Shown here: positions 10,984-21,522 of the stretch, piece by piece | Position numbering within the stretch: position 1 is the stretch's first letter | Layout: the number at the start of each line of letters is the position of its first letter | Assembly (NCBI RefSeq): GCF_029633865.1 | Contig: NC_079224.1 | Coordinates: 17,654,126-17,718,125, forward strand | Direction of reading: 5' to 3' | DNA: 64,000 nucleotides | DNA from: Lampris incognitus | Taxonomy: Eukaryota; Chordata; Actinopteri; Lampriformes; Lampridae | The notes under the pieces: generated by a model | What the model was told of the DNA's origin: nothing | What the model saw: only the letters and a program-made list of their open reading frames with translations | Databases searched by the model: none | Position numbers and translations under genes: made by a program

Positions 10984-11939
10984 GGTAGACTACACCCTCA
11001 CCATTTTCAACCCCACGGCGTATGGAAAGTGCTCCTGGATGGACCTGGGTGACAACAGCTGGTCCATGGTCAAGCGAGAAGTGTCCAGCAGCCCAGGGTC
11101 ACCGGCTGAGCAGAGCTACTTGCACGGCGACAGCAGGAGGGAGGCTCCCACCGCCGAGGAGCTCAGGTCACCGGCGCCGCCGAGCGAGCTGGACGCCTTG
11201 GCACACCGACGCTCCGAGGGACGACCGCTACACTCCTACGTCCACTTCGGACACCACCACCACCATCACCACCACCACCACAGCGGCGGCAGCGGCGGCA
11301 GCGGCAGCCTCACCCCCGCCGCGGAGGACATCCCCCTCTTCACGGATTTAGACCAGGGCAACAAGCTGGTCCTCTCTGGCGGATCACACAAGGCGGGCTT
11401 GCTCGTCGACCCCACAGATATGTATCAGACACTCGCCATCGCGGCGGCGCAAAGCCAGACTGGATACGATTCCCCCTCCGCTAGTTATAGTATGCACTCC
11501 AACCCCAACTCTCCGGTGTACGTGCCCAGCTCCAGGGTGGGCTCCATGATACCCAGCCTGTCTTATCTGCAGGCCAGCGGGTCCACTCAGCCCAGCCACG
11601 CCGTCACCAGCCACTCGGTCTGGTCCCAGTCTACTCCGGACAGTCCGTCGTACAGCACCGGGAGCCCGCACACGGCCAACCGTTTCCACTACCCTCCAAG
11701 TCCGCCCATGAATAACGGGGCGCCCAGGGACACCGGCTACACGAACACGCTGAATGTGAGCAGGGACCAGTACAGCCTGACCCGGCCCCTCAGTGGATCC
11801 TACCCTAGTCCCTACTCCCCCTACGTTGCCCCCCAGCTGTCCCAGTTACCCTCGCCATGGACAGGAGGGCCTTTCGATAACACCATGCTGCACACCTTGC
11901 AGAGCAGGGGTGCGCCCCTAATTCGAGGCCCGAACGGAG
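10984..11939 (+). CDS. gata6: gata6 exon 2: leader end plus N-terminal activation region
   Basis: The acceptor cattactgcag ends at 10983. The first 55 bases precede the main ATG at 11039 and contain no in-frame stop. An out-of-frame ATG at 11022 opens a 109-codon overlapping upstream ORF. The exon encodes residues 1-300 and the first base of codon 301, and ends at donor gtaggg (11940). It contains the CAC/CAT run coding ten histidines and the glycine-serine tract after it. Another in-frame ATG at 11420 (MYQTLA) matches the internal start known in mammals. Confidence 0.93.
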
Positions 11940-14862
11940 GTAGGGGACAAAAATAATAATAAAAAAATCTTAGCCACACTATATATTATTATATAATGGA
12001 TGACATTGTGTTGTAAATGTTTTAAAATGGAAACTGGGTTACGAAATGCAGCTTTGCACGCGTGTCGGGCCTTGGTAAGAGAGTAAGGGGAGCAGTATAG
12101 CCCACACTTCAACCAGAGGCACGTTGAAAATAAAGCGAATAATTAATAAATGGACGATACAGGTATATAGTTATATCCAAGCTTAATTGAATATACTCTT
12201 CCGGGGGGGGGAGGCTGCCCTTTATTGAATTTCACCTCCCTACGTGAAACGCAGGCCCCTAATTAAACCAGGTATGGCTTCTCCACGACATTGTCTTGGA
12301 GATGAATCCTTTAGGAGGTGTTTAACAGACACGTGTGTTCTCCTTTTCAGAGATCCTGGACGACATGGCGGAGAGCAGGGAGTGTGTCAACTGCGGCTCC
12401 ATCTCTACGCCGCTGTGGAGGCGCGACGGCACGGGCCACTTCCTCTGTAACGCCTGCGGCCTTTACAGCAAAATGAATGGACTCAGCAGGCCGCTGATCA
12501 AACCCCAGAAACGCATGGTGAGAAGGGGGGAGGGGGGTGTCCCACTTCACCACTCCATTTTCTTGCCCGATTATTTCCAGTCCAATGGCTAGAGGCTGCA
12601 CCGTTATCCACGGTCGAAACTCCTTAAGCGATGCGCTACTTATACGTAGGCCTTATTTGTATTTACATAGCAGTCCACGTAAAACGGAGGCCATCTAGCC
12701 TGCCTGCTTCTCGCTGGAGACGGTCAGACGGCCTGCTTTCATTAGGGCCACGTTATTTATCGTCAGCCTCTTGGGGGCCGAGCAAGTGTTCTCAGGAGAC
12801 AGAAAGGGGAACTTGGCCGGACGCGACAGCTCCCGGCGCCATTACGCACGGCATTACGCACGGCATTACGCACGGGTTGCACCAGGCGATCAGGCGCCGC
12901 GTGAGATCATCGATAATTGACCGCGGGCAAATAAACGCGAGTAAATGTCAGTTGGGCTAAATGGGCAGCATTAAATGGCCGTTATTATCGGTAGGAAACA
13001 GGGTGCAGCCAAGCGAAGGATAATCAAATGAATGAAATCACAAACGACTCATTTATCTGTTGGGCAAAAGCCAGTCCAGTCATGGTAGTCACGTAAGCGC
13101 GAGATAGGCCTGTCTCTATTTTGCCTGCATTAGTCTGCCAGTGTCTTATTAGTATTATTACTATAATTGGTATTAGTGGTAATATTAATAATAATGATAA
13201 TAATATATTCTATTTTATTTACATTATCGTTATTGCTGTTATTGCTGTTATTATTGTTATCACTATTAGACTTGTTGCTATTATTATTCTTATATTTGCT
13301 ATTATTATCTTCTTCTTCTTCTTCTTCTTCTTCTTATTATTATTATTATTATCAGCTAGAAAAGAAAAGCGCTATAAAATGCAACTTGATTGATTAATAT
13401 TATTATCATTGTTGCTGTTGCTTATTTGCATTATTCCACGTTAATCACCGTGTTGTGTGTTGTGTGTTGCGTGTTGCGTGCTGGCCCACCAGTCCTCCTC
13501 CAGACGAATCGGTCTGTCGTGCGCCAACTGTCAAACAAGCACGACCACCCTGTGGCGCAGGAACGCGGACGGGGAGCCGGTGTGCAACGCCTGTGGGCTC
13601 TACACCAAATTACACGGGGTGAGTGCAAAAATAAAAATAAGATAAAATAAATCAGTTTCACCTTGATTATTCATATGTCTAAATTATTCGATGTGAATTA
13701 ATTATTCAACGAATGCAGGGAAGAAAAAAACTTGTAGTTAAAATCGCTGTTCAAATGCGGGTCCCTGTTCTGCAGGTACCTCGGCCGCTCGCCATGAAAA
13801 AAGAGGGGATTCAGACGAGAAAAAGAAAGCCCAAAACCTCAAATAAGACGAAAGGATCCTCTGGTAAATTTGTTGATTAAAAACTAATGATGTTAGGAGG
13901 GTCACAGCTGTTTCCCAGTGCTTTTTTATTTTATTTTATTTTCTTCTCATTGACATTGTCTGGTTATGTTTTCTATGCAGGCAATAGCAGCGTGGTCCCC
14001 ATGACTCCCACCTCCACGTCCTCATCCAACTCTGAAGACTGCTCCAAAAACAGCTCTCCGTCCACACAGGGCTCAGGGGTGAGACTGCTCTTAACGACTT
14101 TATTTCTAAAAATGAACCCTGCTGCTGGCTCCGCATGCTGTCGTAAATTGATAAGAGTCATGCAGAAGAAACTGATGTCATATTTTAATTACAGTTTTTT
14201 TTTTCTTTTCTTAAAAGTGCAATGGGCATTGGCTCTCACAAATACAAAGGCTGCATTTGTCTACTTTTTGCTCATATTAACCACTGCAATTCTCCAAAAA
14301 AAAAAGATAAAGATCAATTTATATTATGTGTTCTCTGAGCAAACGCTGTACAGTAAAACAGATAAAAACAAATTGTAAGCTTTTGCAAGGACAACAGGTG
14401 TGTTACTGAAATAAACAATGACAGGGTCAGAGTCATGCACTTTGGTGCGTGACTATTTCCTGATGATGAATCTGATGTCATGACATTATTATAATTAAAA
14501 AAAATTACTACAGTAAATATCTGGTGCTTTATGTAATTGTGTAATGTGACTCACATTATCCCCAAAACCATACACATGAATTACAGTCCAAGCAACACAG
14601 CGACAAACGCCGTGCAAAATGTGCAACCCTTTACGTACATTTCATTCCTATTAGGCCTAATTCTTGGTCTCCCCCCCCCCCCCCAATGTTGCAGGTGAGC
14701 TCCTCTGTGCTGTCCAGCTCTTCGGTGGAGGGAGCAGGCCCGGGCTCGGGGGTGAAGTACCCGGGACAGGAGGGTCTCTATACCAGCGTGGGTCTCTCCC
14801 AGCCCTCCGATGTGGCTTCCTCGGTGAGGGGGGAGCCCTGGTGCCCCATGGCCCTAGCTTGA
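11039..14862 (+). CDS. gata6: GATA-binding factor 6 (six coding exons, 515 aa)
   Basis: Zinc-finger transcription factor binding WGATAR DNA; in vertebrates it drives endoderm, heart and gut development in the nucleus. Coding exons: 11039-11939, 12351-12517, 13493-13618, 13776-13863, 13981-14078 and 14695-14862, all with GT-AG introns and matching phases. Residues 1-300 are the activation region, with LFTDLDQ near 100-106, MYQTLA at 128, SPVYVP near 158 and a 10-His run at 72-81. The N-finger has Cys312, 315, 333 and 336; the C-finger has Cys366, 369, 387 and 390; each is CX2C-X17-CX2C. The basic tail around 413-418 (RKRKPK) is the nuclear-localisation and DNA-contact segment. The C-terminus (KYPGQEGLY, ending WCPMALA) and the inter-finger [16 protein letters not shown] identify GATA6 rather than GATA4 or GATA5. 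The start at 11039 was chosen because MDLGDNSW resembles the family N-terminus; extended or internal starts are possible (see findings). Confidence 0.95.
12351..12517 (+). CDS. gata6: gata6 exon 3: N-terminal zinc finger
   Basis: Follows acceptor tccttttcag and ends before gtgaga at 12518. It encodes residues 301-356: a CVNC start, WRRDGTGH core and CNAC end of the N-finger, then [17 protein letters not shown]. In this family the N-finger binds FOG-type cofactors and some GATC sites. Confidence 0.95.
13373..13395. repeat. Transposon-tail-like 23-mer in gata6 intron 3
   Basis: The string beginning tataaaatgcaacttgattg is shared exactly with 6971-6993 and follows TTC/TTA trinucleotide runs (13311-13352). 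It looks like the 3' tail of a dispersed fish repeat; no coding part remains. Confidence 0.5.
13493..13618 (+). CDS. gata6: gata6 exon 4: C-terminal zinc finger
   Basis: Exactly 126 bp (42 codons, residues 357-398) between acceptor cccaccag and donor gtgagt. It encodes SSSRRIG, the CANC...WRRN...CNAC finger and GLYTKLHG. This finger gives the main WGATAR binding. Residue 394 is Thr where human GATA6 has Met. Confidence 0.95.
13776..13863 (+). CDS. gata6: gata6 exon 5: basic tail after the C-finger
   Basis: 88 bp, phase 0 to phase 1, residues 399-427 plus part of 428. It encodes [20 protein letters not shown], the highly conserved basic arm used for nuclear import and minor-groove contact. 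Acceptor ctgttctgcag, donor gtaaat. Confidence 0.95.
13981..14078 (+). CDS. gata6: gata6 exon 6: Ser/Thr-rich segment
   Basis: 98 bp, residues 428 (part) to 460, encoding a [10 protein letters not shown] / SEDCSKN region shared with other GATA6 proteins. The acceptor is ttctatgcag at 13971-13980 and the donor gtgaga starts at 14079. Confidence 0.92.
14695..14862 (+). CDS. gata6: gata6 exon 7: C-terminal exon and stop
   Basis: Encodes residues 461-515 and the TGA at 14860-14862. KYPGQEGLY and the terminal WCPMALA match the GATA6-specific C-terminus. The preceding acceptor uses a run of 14 C (14671-14684) as its pyrimidine tract. Confidence 0.93.
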   Translation: MSSSVLSSSSVEGAGPGSGVKYPGQEGLYTSVGLSQPSDVASSVRGEPWCPMALA

Positions 14863-15039
14863 GCATGTACAATCTGGGAGATGAGACCGATCAGCAGCCC
14901 CCACCCCACCCCATCCCACCCCACTCCACATACCCCCCCATCTCTGTGGAGTTCACGTGTTGTGGATGTGGTTGGTGGCCCCAGACAAGACCCCCCACCC
15001 CGCCCCACCCACCCATGCATAGCATATGCATGGGAGCTG

Positions 15040-15079
<40 letters not shown>

Positions 15080-15580
15080 ATTATGAGTCCAGCCTGCAAG
15101 TTTGAAAACGAGTGTGGAGTACTTAGGATCAATTTCCAGAATGTTGTTGGCGACCTGGCATTGCTGGGGGAAAAAAACAAGACAAAACAAAACCAACAAA
15201 GGGAGATGTTTTTGGATGGTGCCAGACGATTCTTTCCGCTGACCTATGCCCTGGACGGCTTGTGGACCTGCAGAGCACTCGATATCTCTCCCATCACACC
15301 TTGGTTCTCAAATGAAGACCACAATGTACATAATGATATGGATTTCCCCAGTGCAACATCTGTTGATTTGAAAAAAAAGAGAAAAAAAGAAAAGTGCTGA
15401 ATGAGGCACAATCCTCAGAGGACATTTAGATTGTTGTTGTTTTTTTTCCCCTCTCTTCTCTGCAACTGGAATCAAGCTATACGACTACCAAGACAACTCT
15501 TTCACGAATCAAAGTATTTATAAAATCTTCCATTGTAGAAAACATGGCTATGATTGTTAATAAAGATATAAAAATAGAGT
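14863..15580 (+). other. gata6: gata6 3' untranslated region
   Basis: Runs from the stop codon to shortly after the poly(A) signal. It includes C-rich tracts (14900-15015) and a (GA)n microsatellite at 15043-15074. The end point is inferred from the AATAAA position. Confidence 0.6.
15559..15564 (+). terminator. gata6: gata6 poly(A) signal AATAAA
   Basis: Canonical AATAAA (gttaataaagat) about 700 bp after the stop codon. A T/GT-rich stretch (cttgtcgagtggtggtgttt) follows about 70 bp later, as expected of a downstream element. Confidence 0.65.
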
Positions 15581-16876
15581 AGAAATTAAGAACATTTCTG
15601 ACGTCTTCTTTTCTAGTTTCAACCTCGGTCTTGTCGAGTGGTGGTGTTTAGTAATGCTGAATCGTGTTCACCACTGAAAGCTCTCACTGTATCTGACTGA
15701 AACTGGTATGGTTTAAACAGGGTATTCATGACTATGGCATCCTTTGTCCTGTAGTGTTTTTATTTTTTTTTAATTTTATTTCTTTTTGCTGAAATTTACC
15801 AATAATCAACTCCTCCAGTTTCATTTTGATGTTAAAACGTTGTCAGCTGTTAGGCAAGCAGAGGTACTGCTAATCTCAAAGCAATGGTCGATTTATCATT
15901 CAAAGGTGAGTAGAAATGGCGCAGATTTTTTTGTTTTAAATTCCCTATAAAACATTGCAACTGCAAAAGAGAAGTGCTGGCTGCACAGACGACTGGCTGC
16001 CTAACAGATACTAGCAAACCTGCAGACATTTAGCGAGTCGAGCATGCGTTCATAACGTTAAACCCAAGGAAACCAGTGAGGTCAGCGGGTGAATATGTCG
16101 TGTTATTCTGACTCAGTGGCGTCATGAGGATTTAAGAGAACCTATCGACAGTGACGTCACAAGGAATCGGCGACAAGAAGGGCGAGGGCTAGCTATACAT
16201 GCTAGCTATACTTACTAGCTGTGTATGCTAGCTGTAGTCGCCAGCTATATTTCATCATATTGTTGTTGCAATTGGCCTGTGATAAAAAAAAAATCCCCCC
16301 AAAAAATCGGACAATCTTGGATAAAAAGTAAATAACGTGGGGTATCAGCTCAACACGAAGACGTTTTTGAGAGCTCTGTGGAGGTTTTCAACGTGTTTCA
16401 AAAGTCCAAAGAGCCGTGGCGCTCACGTCGCCACGTCCGCTGACACAGACTAATTCCTGGGTAACGTGGGAGCGTCCGTCTGTAGGCAATCTGATATGCG
16501 TTACATTGTGAAACTGGCGTAGGTTTTGTTTTTTTCAAATCGTGTCTTTCCCCCCTTTTTTGTTTTTGTTCCACAGCCTACTACAATTAAAATAGGGTCT
16601 TTCCTTTCTTTCTTTCTTTTTTCTTTTTTTTTTGGACTTATTTATTATTTGAAATATCATGTTCATTTCAGCATTGTTTTCCTCTCATGTCTGGGTATTT
16701 TTGTATTTTGCTGTTGTTTTATTTCTGAGACGGTATAGAAATTATTCTATTTAAATTCATTTCAAATAAATTGTTTTGGTGAAACAAGTGAATTTGACAA
16801 AGAAACCCCTCTACTTTAAAAGAGCCAGGATATTTTTGAAGGAAACAACCACACCTGTGCAATATATTCAGCTGTC

Positions 16877-17070
<194 letters not shown>

Positions 17071-18547
17071 AAGGACTGGGGACTTCCATTCCTGAGAGGG
17101 TTTTATGGTTGTGAGGGCAAGTAATTGACAATAGAAACCACTGTCGACAGTTTATCTGTGGCAGGTATTCGACTTTCACTTTCAGAAAACTTTTTATTGT
17201 CCATCACATGGATGGAAATCTGTCTTCCACGTAGGCACCAATACAACAAAATAACACAAAAGAAATTGAGTTGAGTAAAAAACGTGAGTCTCCCTTCCAA
17301 AAAAAAAAAAGAAGAAGAAGAAGAAGAGATATCTGCATTCACACCTCTGGAAGGAAAGGGAACATTTAAAATTAGTGGTGACGGTCAGGGGTTTGTATCG
17401 TCGAGTGTGTTGTGGGTGGCTTGCTTAAGCTGTGCTTATGTTTCATTACAACAGGCCTTTGCCCTTACAGATAGGCTTTATTCAGGCCCTCTTTTGGCTG
17501 CTAGCTACTAACGGTTTCCCGCTGAAAGCACAATGCTCTCTCCTGTGTCCTTGTAAACCGCTAAACACAGTGACAGGCACTTTGGGCTCGTGTCTGTAGG
17601 CCAATATGACCTATGAGTAATACCTCCATCCAGTAGACCGAGAGATTTTAGAGATGGTAAGATTTATGTCTGGGCTTAACCTTATCTGCCTGCTCTTTGA
17701 CATATTGATTCAACTGAGTTTATTGAGTGTCGAGGAATGTATGAGACCACTCCAACAGCCAGAGACCCCATTTGGAGACGTGTGCTGTCATTTAACCTCT
17801 CTGTCTTGCTCTTTGTAAAAGAATAAGTGGTTTGAGATGTGTTTTTCCTTTTTTTTATTCTTTGCAATAATTTCAATTGGGAAATCTATGATACTGTCAT
17901 TTGCTCTGGGCTACTTAACCATAACTCAAGTCCTTCTTCTTCTGCAAACCCATTTCAAAGTTGGGCTGGACATGGAAAACACCAACTCCTGATATGTATT
18001 CATTTGCACCTCCATATTGATTGATGGTGTGTTGCGTAAAACTTGATCTGTTTGATGAGGACCACCAGGTGCACGGGCTGGGCAGGACCATGCACATCCA
18101 AGCAGGCAGATTACAAGGCGAGCGTTAGATATGTAAATTCAACCCGGTGTCCGCAAATATTTATAGGTTTGTGAATTTATGAGGCGGTCCTCGCTTGGCA
18201 CTGTCTGACTGGTATCCACAGTGCTGCGAGGGAGGAAATATAAACACCACATCACACACGGTCCTCCCTCGGCTGGCCTTCCAATGGATGCACGCAGGGG
18301 TTGAGGGTCGTGCACCCAACGCTGTTTTGCACACATCAAACGATCAAAATGAGGCATTTATCTTAAACTTAACAGTGATATACAACAAGACGGAGAGCTG
18401 CAATGAGATGGCAACGTTTGTCTCTCTAACGCATGGCAGCTGAGTAGGAAAACTGTCCAAAGAGGCAACTGAAGACATGGAGAGATGGCAGCAAGGGAGT
18501 GGACCATGAGAGACCGCCGAGCGGGGCAGAGGTGAGCGAGGGAGAGT

Positions 18548-18553
18548 GAGAGA

Positions 18554-18634
<81 letters not shown>
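18548..18634. repeat. (GA)n microsatellite
   Basis: GA repeat with a gagtgaga interruption at its left end. Confidence 0.95.
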
Positions 18635-18638
<4 letters not shown>

Positions 18639-18825
18639 AGGAAAAATTGGGGGGTGATAGAATGAGAGAGAGATAGAGAAGGGCTGGGACAGAGGCAGAA
18701 GCAGAAAACTGCTCACAGAAAACCATTAGAAAGATGGGAAAAGAGAGAGGGAAGAACAGAGCGATCTTCATGGCAACGTGGAGTTGAAAGTCCTCCGGTA
18801 GGGCCAAGGTAAACAACAGCCAGCA

Positions 18826-18859
<34 letters not shown>

Positions 18860-18912
18860 TGAACTGACCGACTGGTTGGTTGGTTGGTTGGTTGGTTGGT
18901 TGGTTGGTTGGG
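18826..18912. repeat. (GGCT)n and (GGTT)n tetranucleotide tracts
   Basis: A ctgg run of about seven units and a ttgg run of about eight units are separated by 22 bp of unique sequence. The two differ by one C/T change per unit and probably share an origin. Confidence 0.93.
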
Positions 18913-19931
18913 GATAGACTACAGGTCCCAGGGCTGCATGTTTGGCCAATGGGCAGCGGCACAACTCTAGCACAGCAACTCCCCGAGGAGATGCCCGTTG
19001 ATCTTTCCATGTTGCCTTTCAAAGTAAAGCTCTGCTGGCCCTGCCTCCGGAAGAGATGGGATCTCTGACTCAGCCCTTTTGGGTTTCCTCCATGGACAGA
19101 GGGCACATTCTGGGGGGGGGGGGGTGAGAGAAAAGTCTCAACAACATTATCATGACAGCCACACTGCTTGTAGGTTTCTCTTTAGATTTGGAAAACCAAC
19201 AGAATCTTGCTCTTTATCGGTAAAGGGAACTTGTGTGGTAAATAGGTAAGAGAGCTCCCGTTATTTTAGATAGCCGCTTCCTGATTTACGCGAGTCTTAT
19301 CTGGCCCACAGTAAGCCAAGGTGACAGGACATGGAGATGGGTGTTTTCACGCTCGGGATCGTTCTAACCAACAATTTCCCCAGCTGTGTAATAGAGAATA
19401 AACGTATTGTCAGAAATATGTTTGAAAAAGACTTGCCTCCGCCAAATCAGTCATACAGAACTGCAGGAAGCGGTTACTCAAAAGGATGTCTCTAAAATTC
19501 ACGTGACTTTTTAAGCAATGATGAGAAATGGACACGCAATCCTTAACGTCTTCTTCTGACAATAAAGACGGGCTGATGTAACCTGTGGAGAAGAAAAAAA
19601 AAGAAGAGTGGCCTAAATCATCCCCGTCTCCATCCGCTAATACTGTTTACCTCACAGCACTTGTATTCCAATCAGCGTCACTCGTTATGGGAGCAGCGGG
19701 AGTGAGTTCATGGCAGCCTGGATGTTTTTAAAGCGAGACAAGATGGAGTCGAGAAGAAATGAAAAGCCTTGACCTGATTTTGCATGTCTGCGTTTGCTTG
19801 CTTGAGCTGTTCCGCGTGTGTGCGCGTGCGTGTTCGTGTGACTGTATTTGTGCATGTACATGCAAATGTGCACGTGTGTCTCTGTATATACCTGTATGCT
19901 AACGTGTGATTGGTTTTTGCAGTTTTACAGT

Positions 19932-20002
<71 letters not shown>
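19932..20002. repeat. (GT)n microsatellite
   Basis: Perfect GT repeat of about 70 bp. Confidence 0.97.
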
Positions 20003-20005
<3 letters not shown>

Positions 20006-20511
20006 CATGTATATGTACATATAAGTATCTGTGTGTGCAGGTATGTGTGTCTGCTGTAAGGAATGTCGGGAAGTTGTAGGAGAATGAGGCTTTATGGGAG
20101 GAGATGTGCTTGAAGGTTGAGAATGAAGGAAGGACAAAAGATCAGAGACATTTGACTTGGAAAGAGGAAAAGTGAGCATCACTCACCGATGACAACCTAT
20201 AACCCTGTGACCTGAAAGTGAATCTAAGGCTGCAGCACTTTTCAAGAACAAAGCAGCAAGCTGAGTTTCTCTTCAACTGTTTTACCACCATGCACCAAAG
20301 TGTTTTGGTTTTTTTTTTTTAACTGTTGTGAGAATTAAGGAAATGTCAAATATTAGCTCTGATGGTTCACGAGAGTCTCTATTTCAAAATCTCATCTCAT
20401 ATGACAGATATATTCAAATTAAGGCCTCTGCTGTAAGCATTATGAAACGCTGGTGTTAGTTTGTGTAGCGTACTTATGTTGGGATATTGGTCCCATTCTT
20501 GGCTAGTTGAG

Positions 20512-20624
<113 letters not shown>

Positions 20625-20711
20625 AAATGTTATTCAGATTTCTTGAGATATCTAGTGTGCATTTTGCACTGACTGAACGCTGCCATAGCCTATTGCTGTA
20701 CTTCAAAATGA

Positions 20712-21064
20712 GGGAGATACTTTATTGATCCCTGTGGGGAAATTACACTCTGCATGTAACCCATCCTAGCTGTGTAGCTCAGCAGCAGTGGACAGCTGCC
20801 GTGCAGCGCCCGGGGACCAACTCCACTTCTTCTTTCCATTGCCTCAGTCAGGGGCATAGACAGGAGTACGAACCCTAACATGCATGTTTCTTTTTGATGT
20901 TGGGGGAAACCGGAGCACCAGGAGAAAACCCACAGCAGACACGGGGAGAACATGCAAACTCCACACAGAGGACAACCTGGGATGACCCCCAAGGCTCGAA
21001 CCCAGGACCTTCTTGCTGTGAGGCGGCACTGCTGCGACAGCGCTAATGGCTGGGCCACCTTGCC
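20712..21064 (-). repeat. Family A SINE, full length
   Basis: On the minus strand it has a degenerate A box region (ggtggcccagccattagcgc), then the B box gggttcgagcc, the ctgtgtctgctgtggg body and a tail reading cccacagggatcaataaagt. That tail type is common to L2-mobilised fish repeats. Confidence 0.8.
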
Positions 21065-21402
21065 GGCGGAATCCTACCTGACACCCATCAAGACGACAAA
21101 AACATACATTTAATACGAGTGCCGTAATGAACCCAGTTTTGCTGGCTATTGTATTATATAATGCGTAATTCAGCATCTGAAGAGAGTTAAATAAAAGGCT
21201 TGCGTAATGGCATATGGGTTGGACGGCATGAGACCAAGCTCTTTGTCAGCTAGCCATAGTAGCTGCTCATTTCCCCAGCCAATTTAATTTCTTAGCTGGG
21301 AACAAAGTTTTCAGAATGGCATGGATTGACAAAACACCTGTCTCAGAGGTTTTACAGACAGACGTTTTCGTAGATCCGAGCCCTTAAATGACCTTTATAC
21401 CC

Positions 21403-21522
<120 letters not shown>

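Noticed and set aside
11022-11351. 109-codon open frame overlapping gata6 as a separate gene
   Set aside because: It is a shadow of the gata6 coding sequence in another frame; retained only as an upstream ORF observation.
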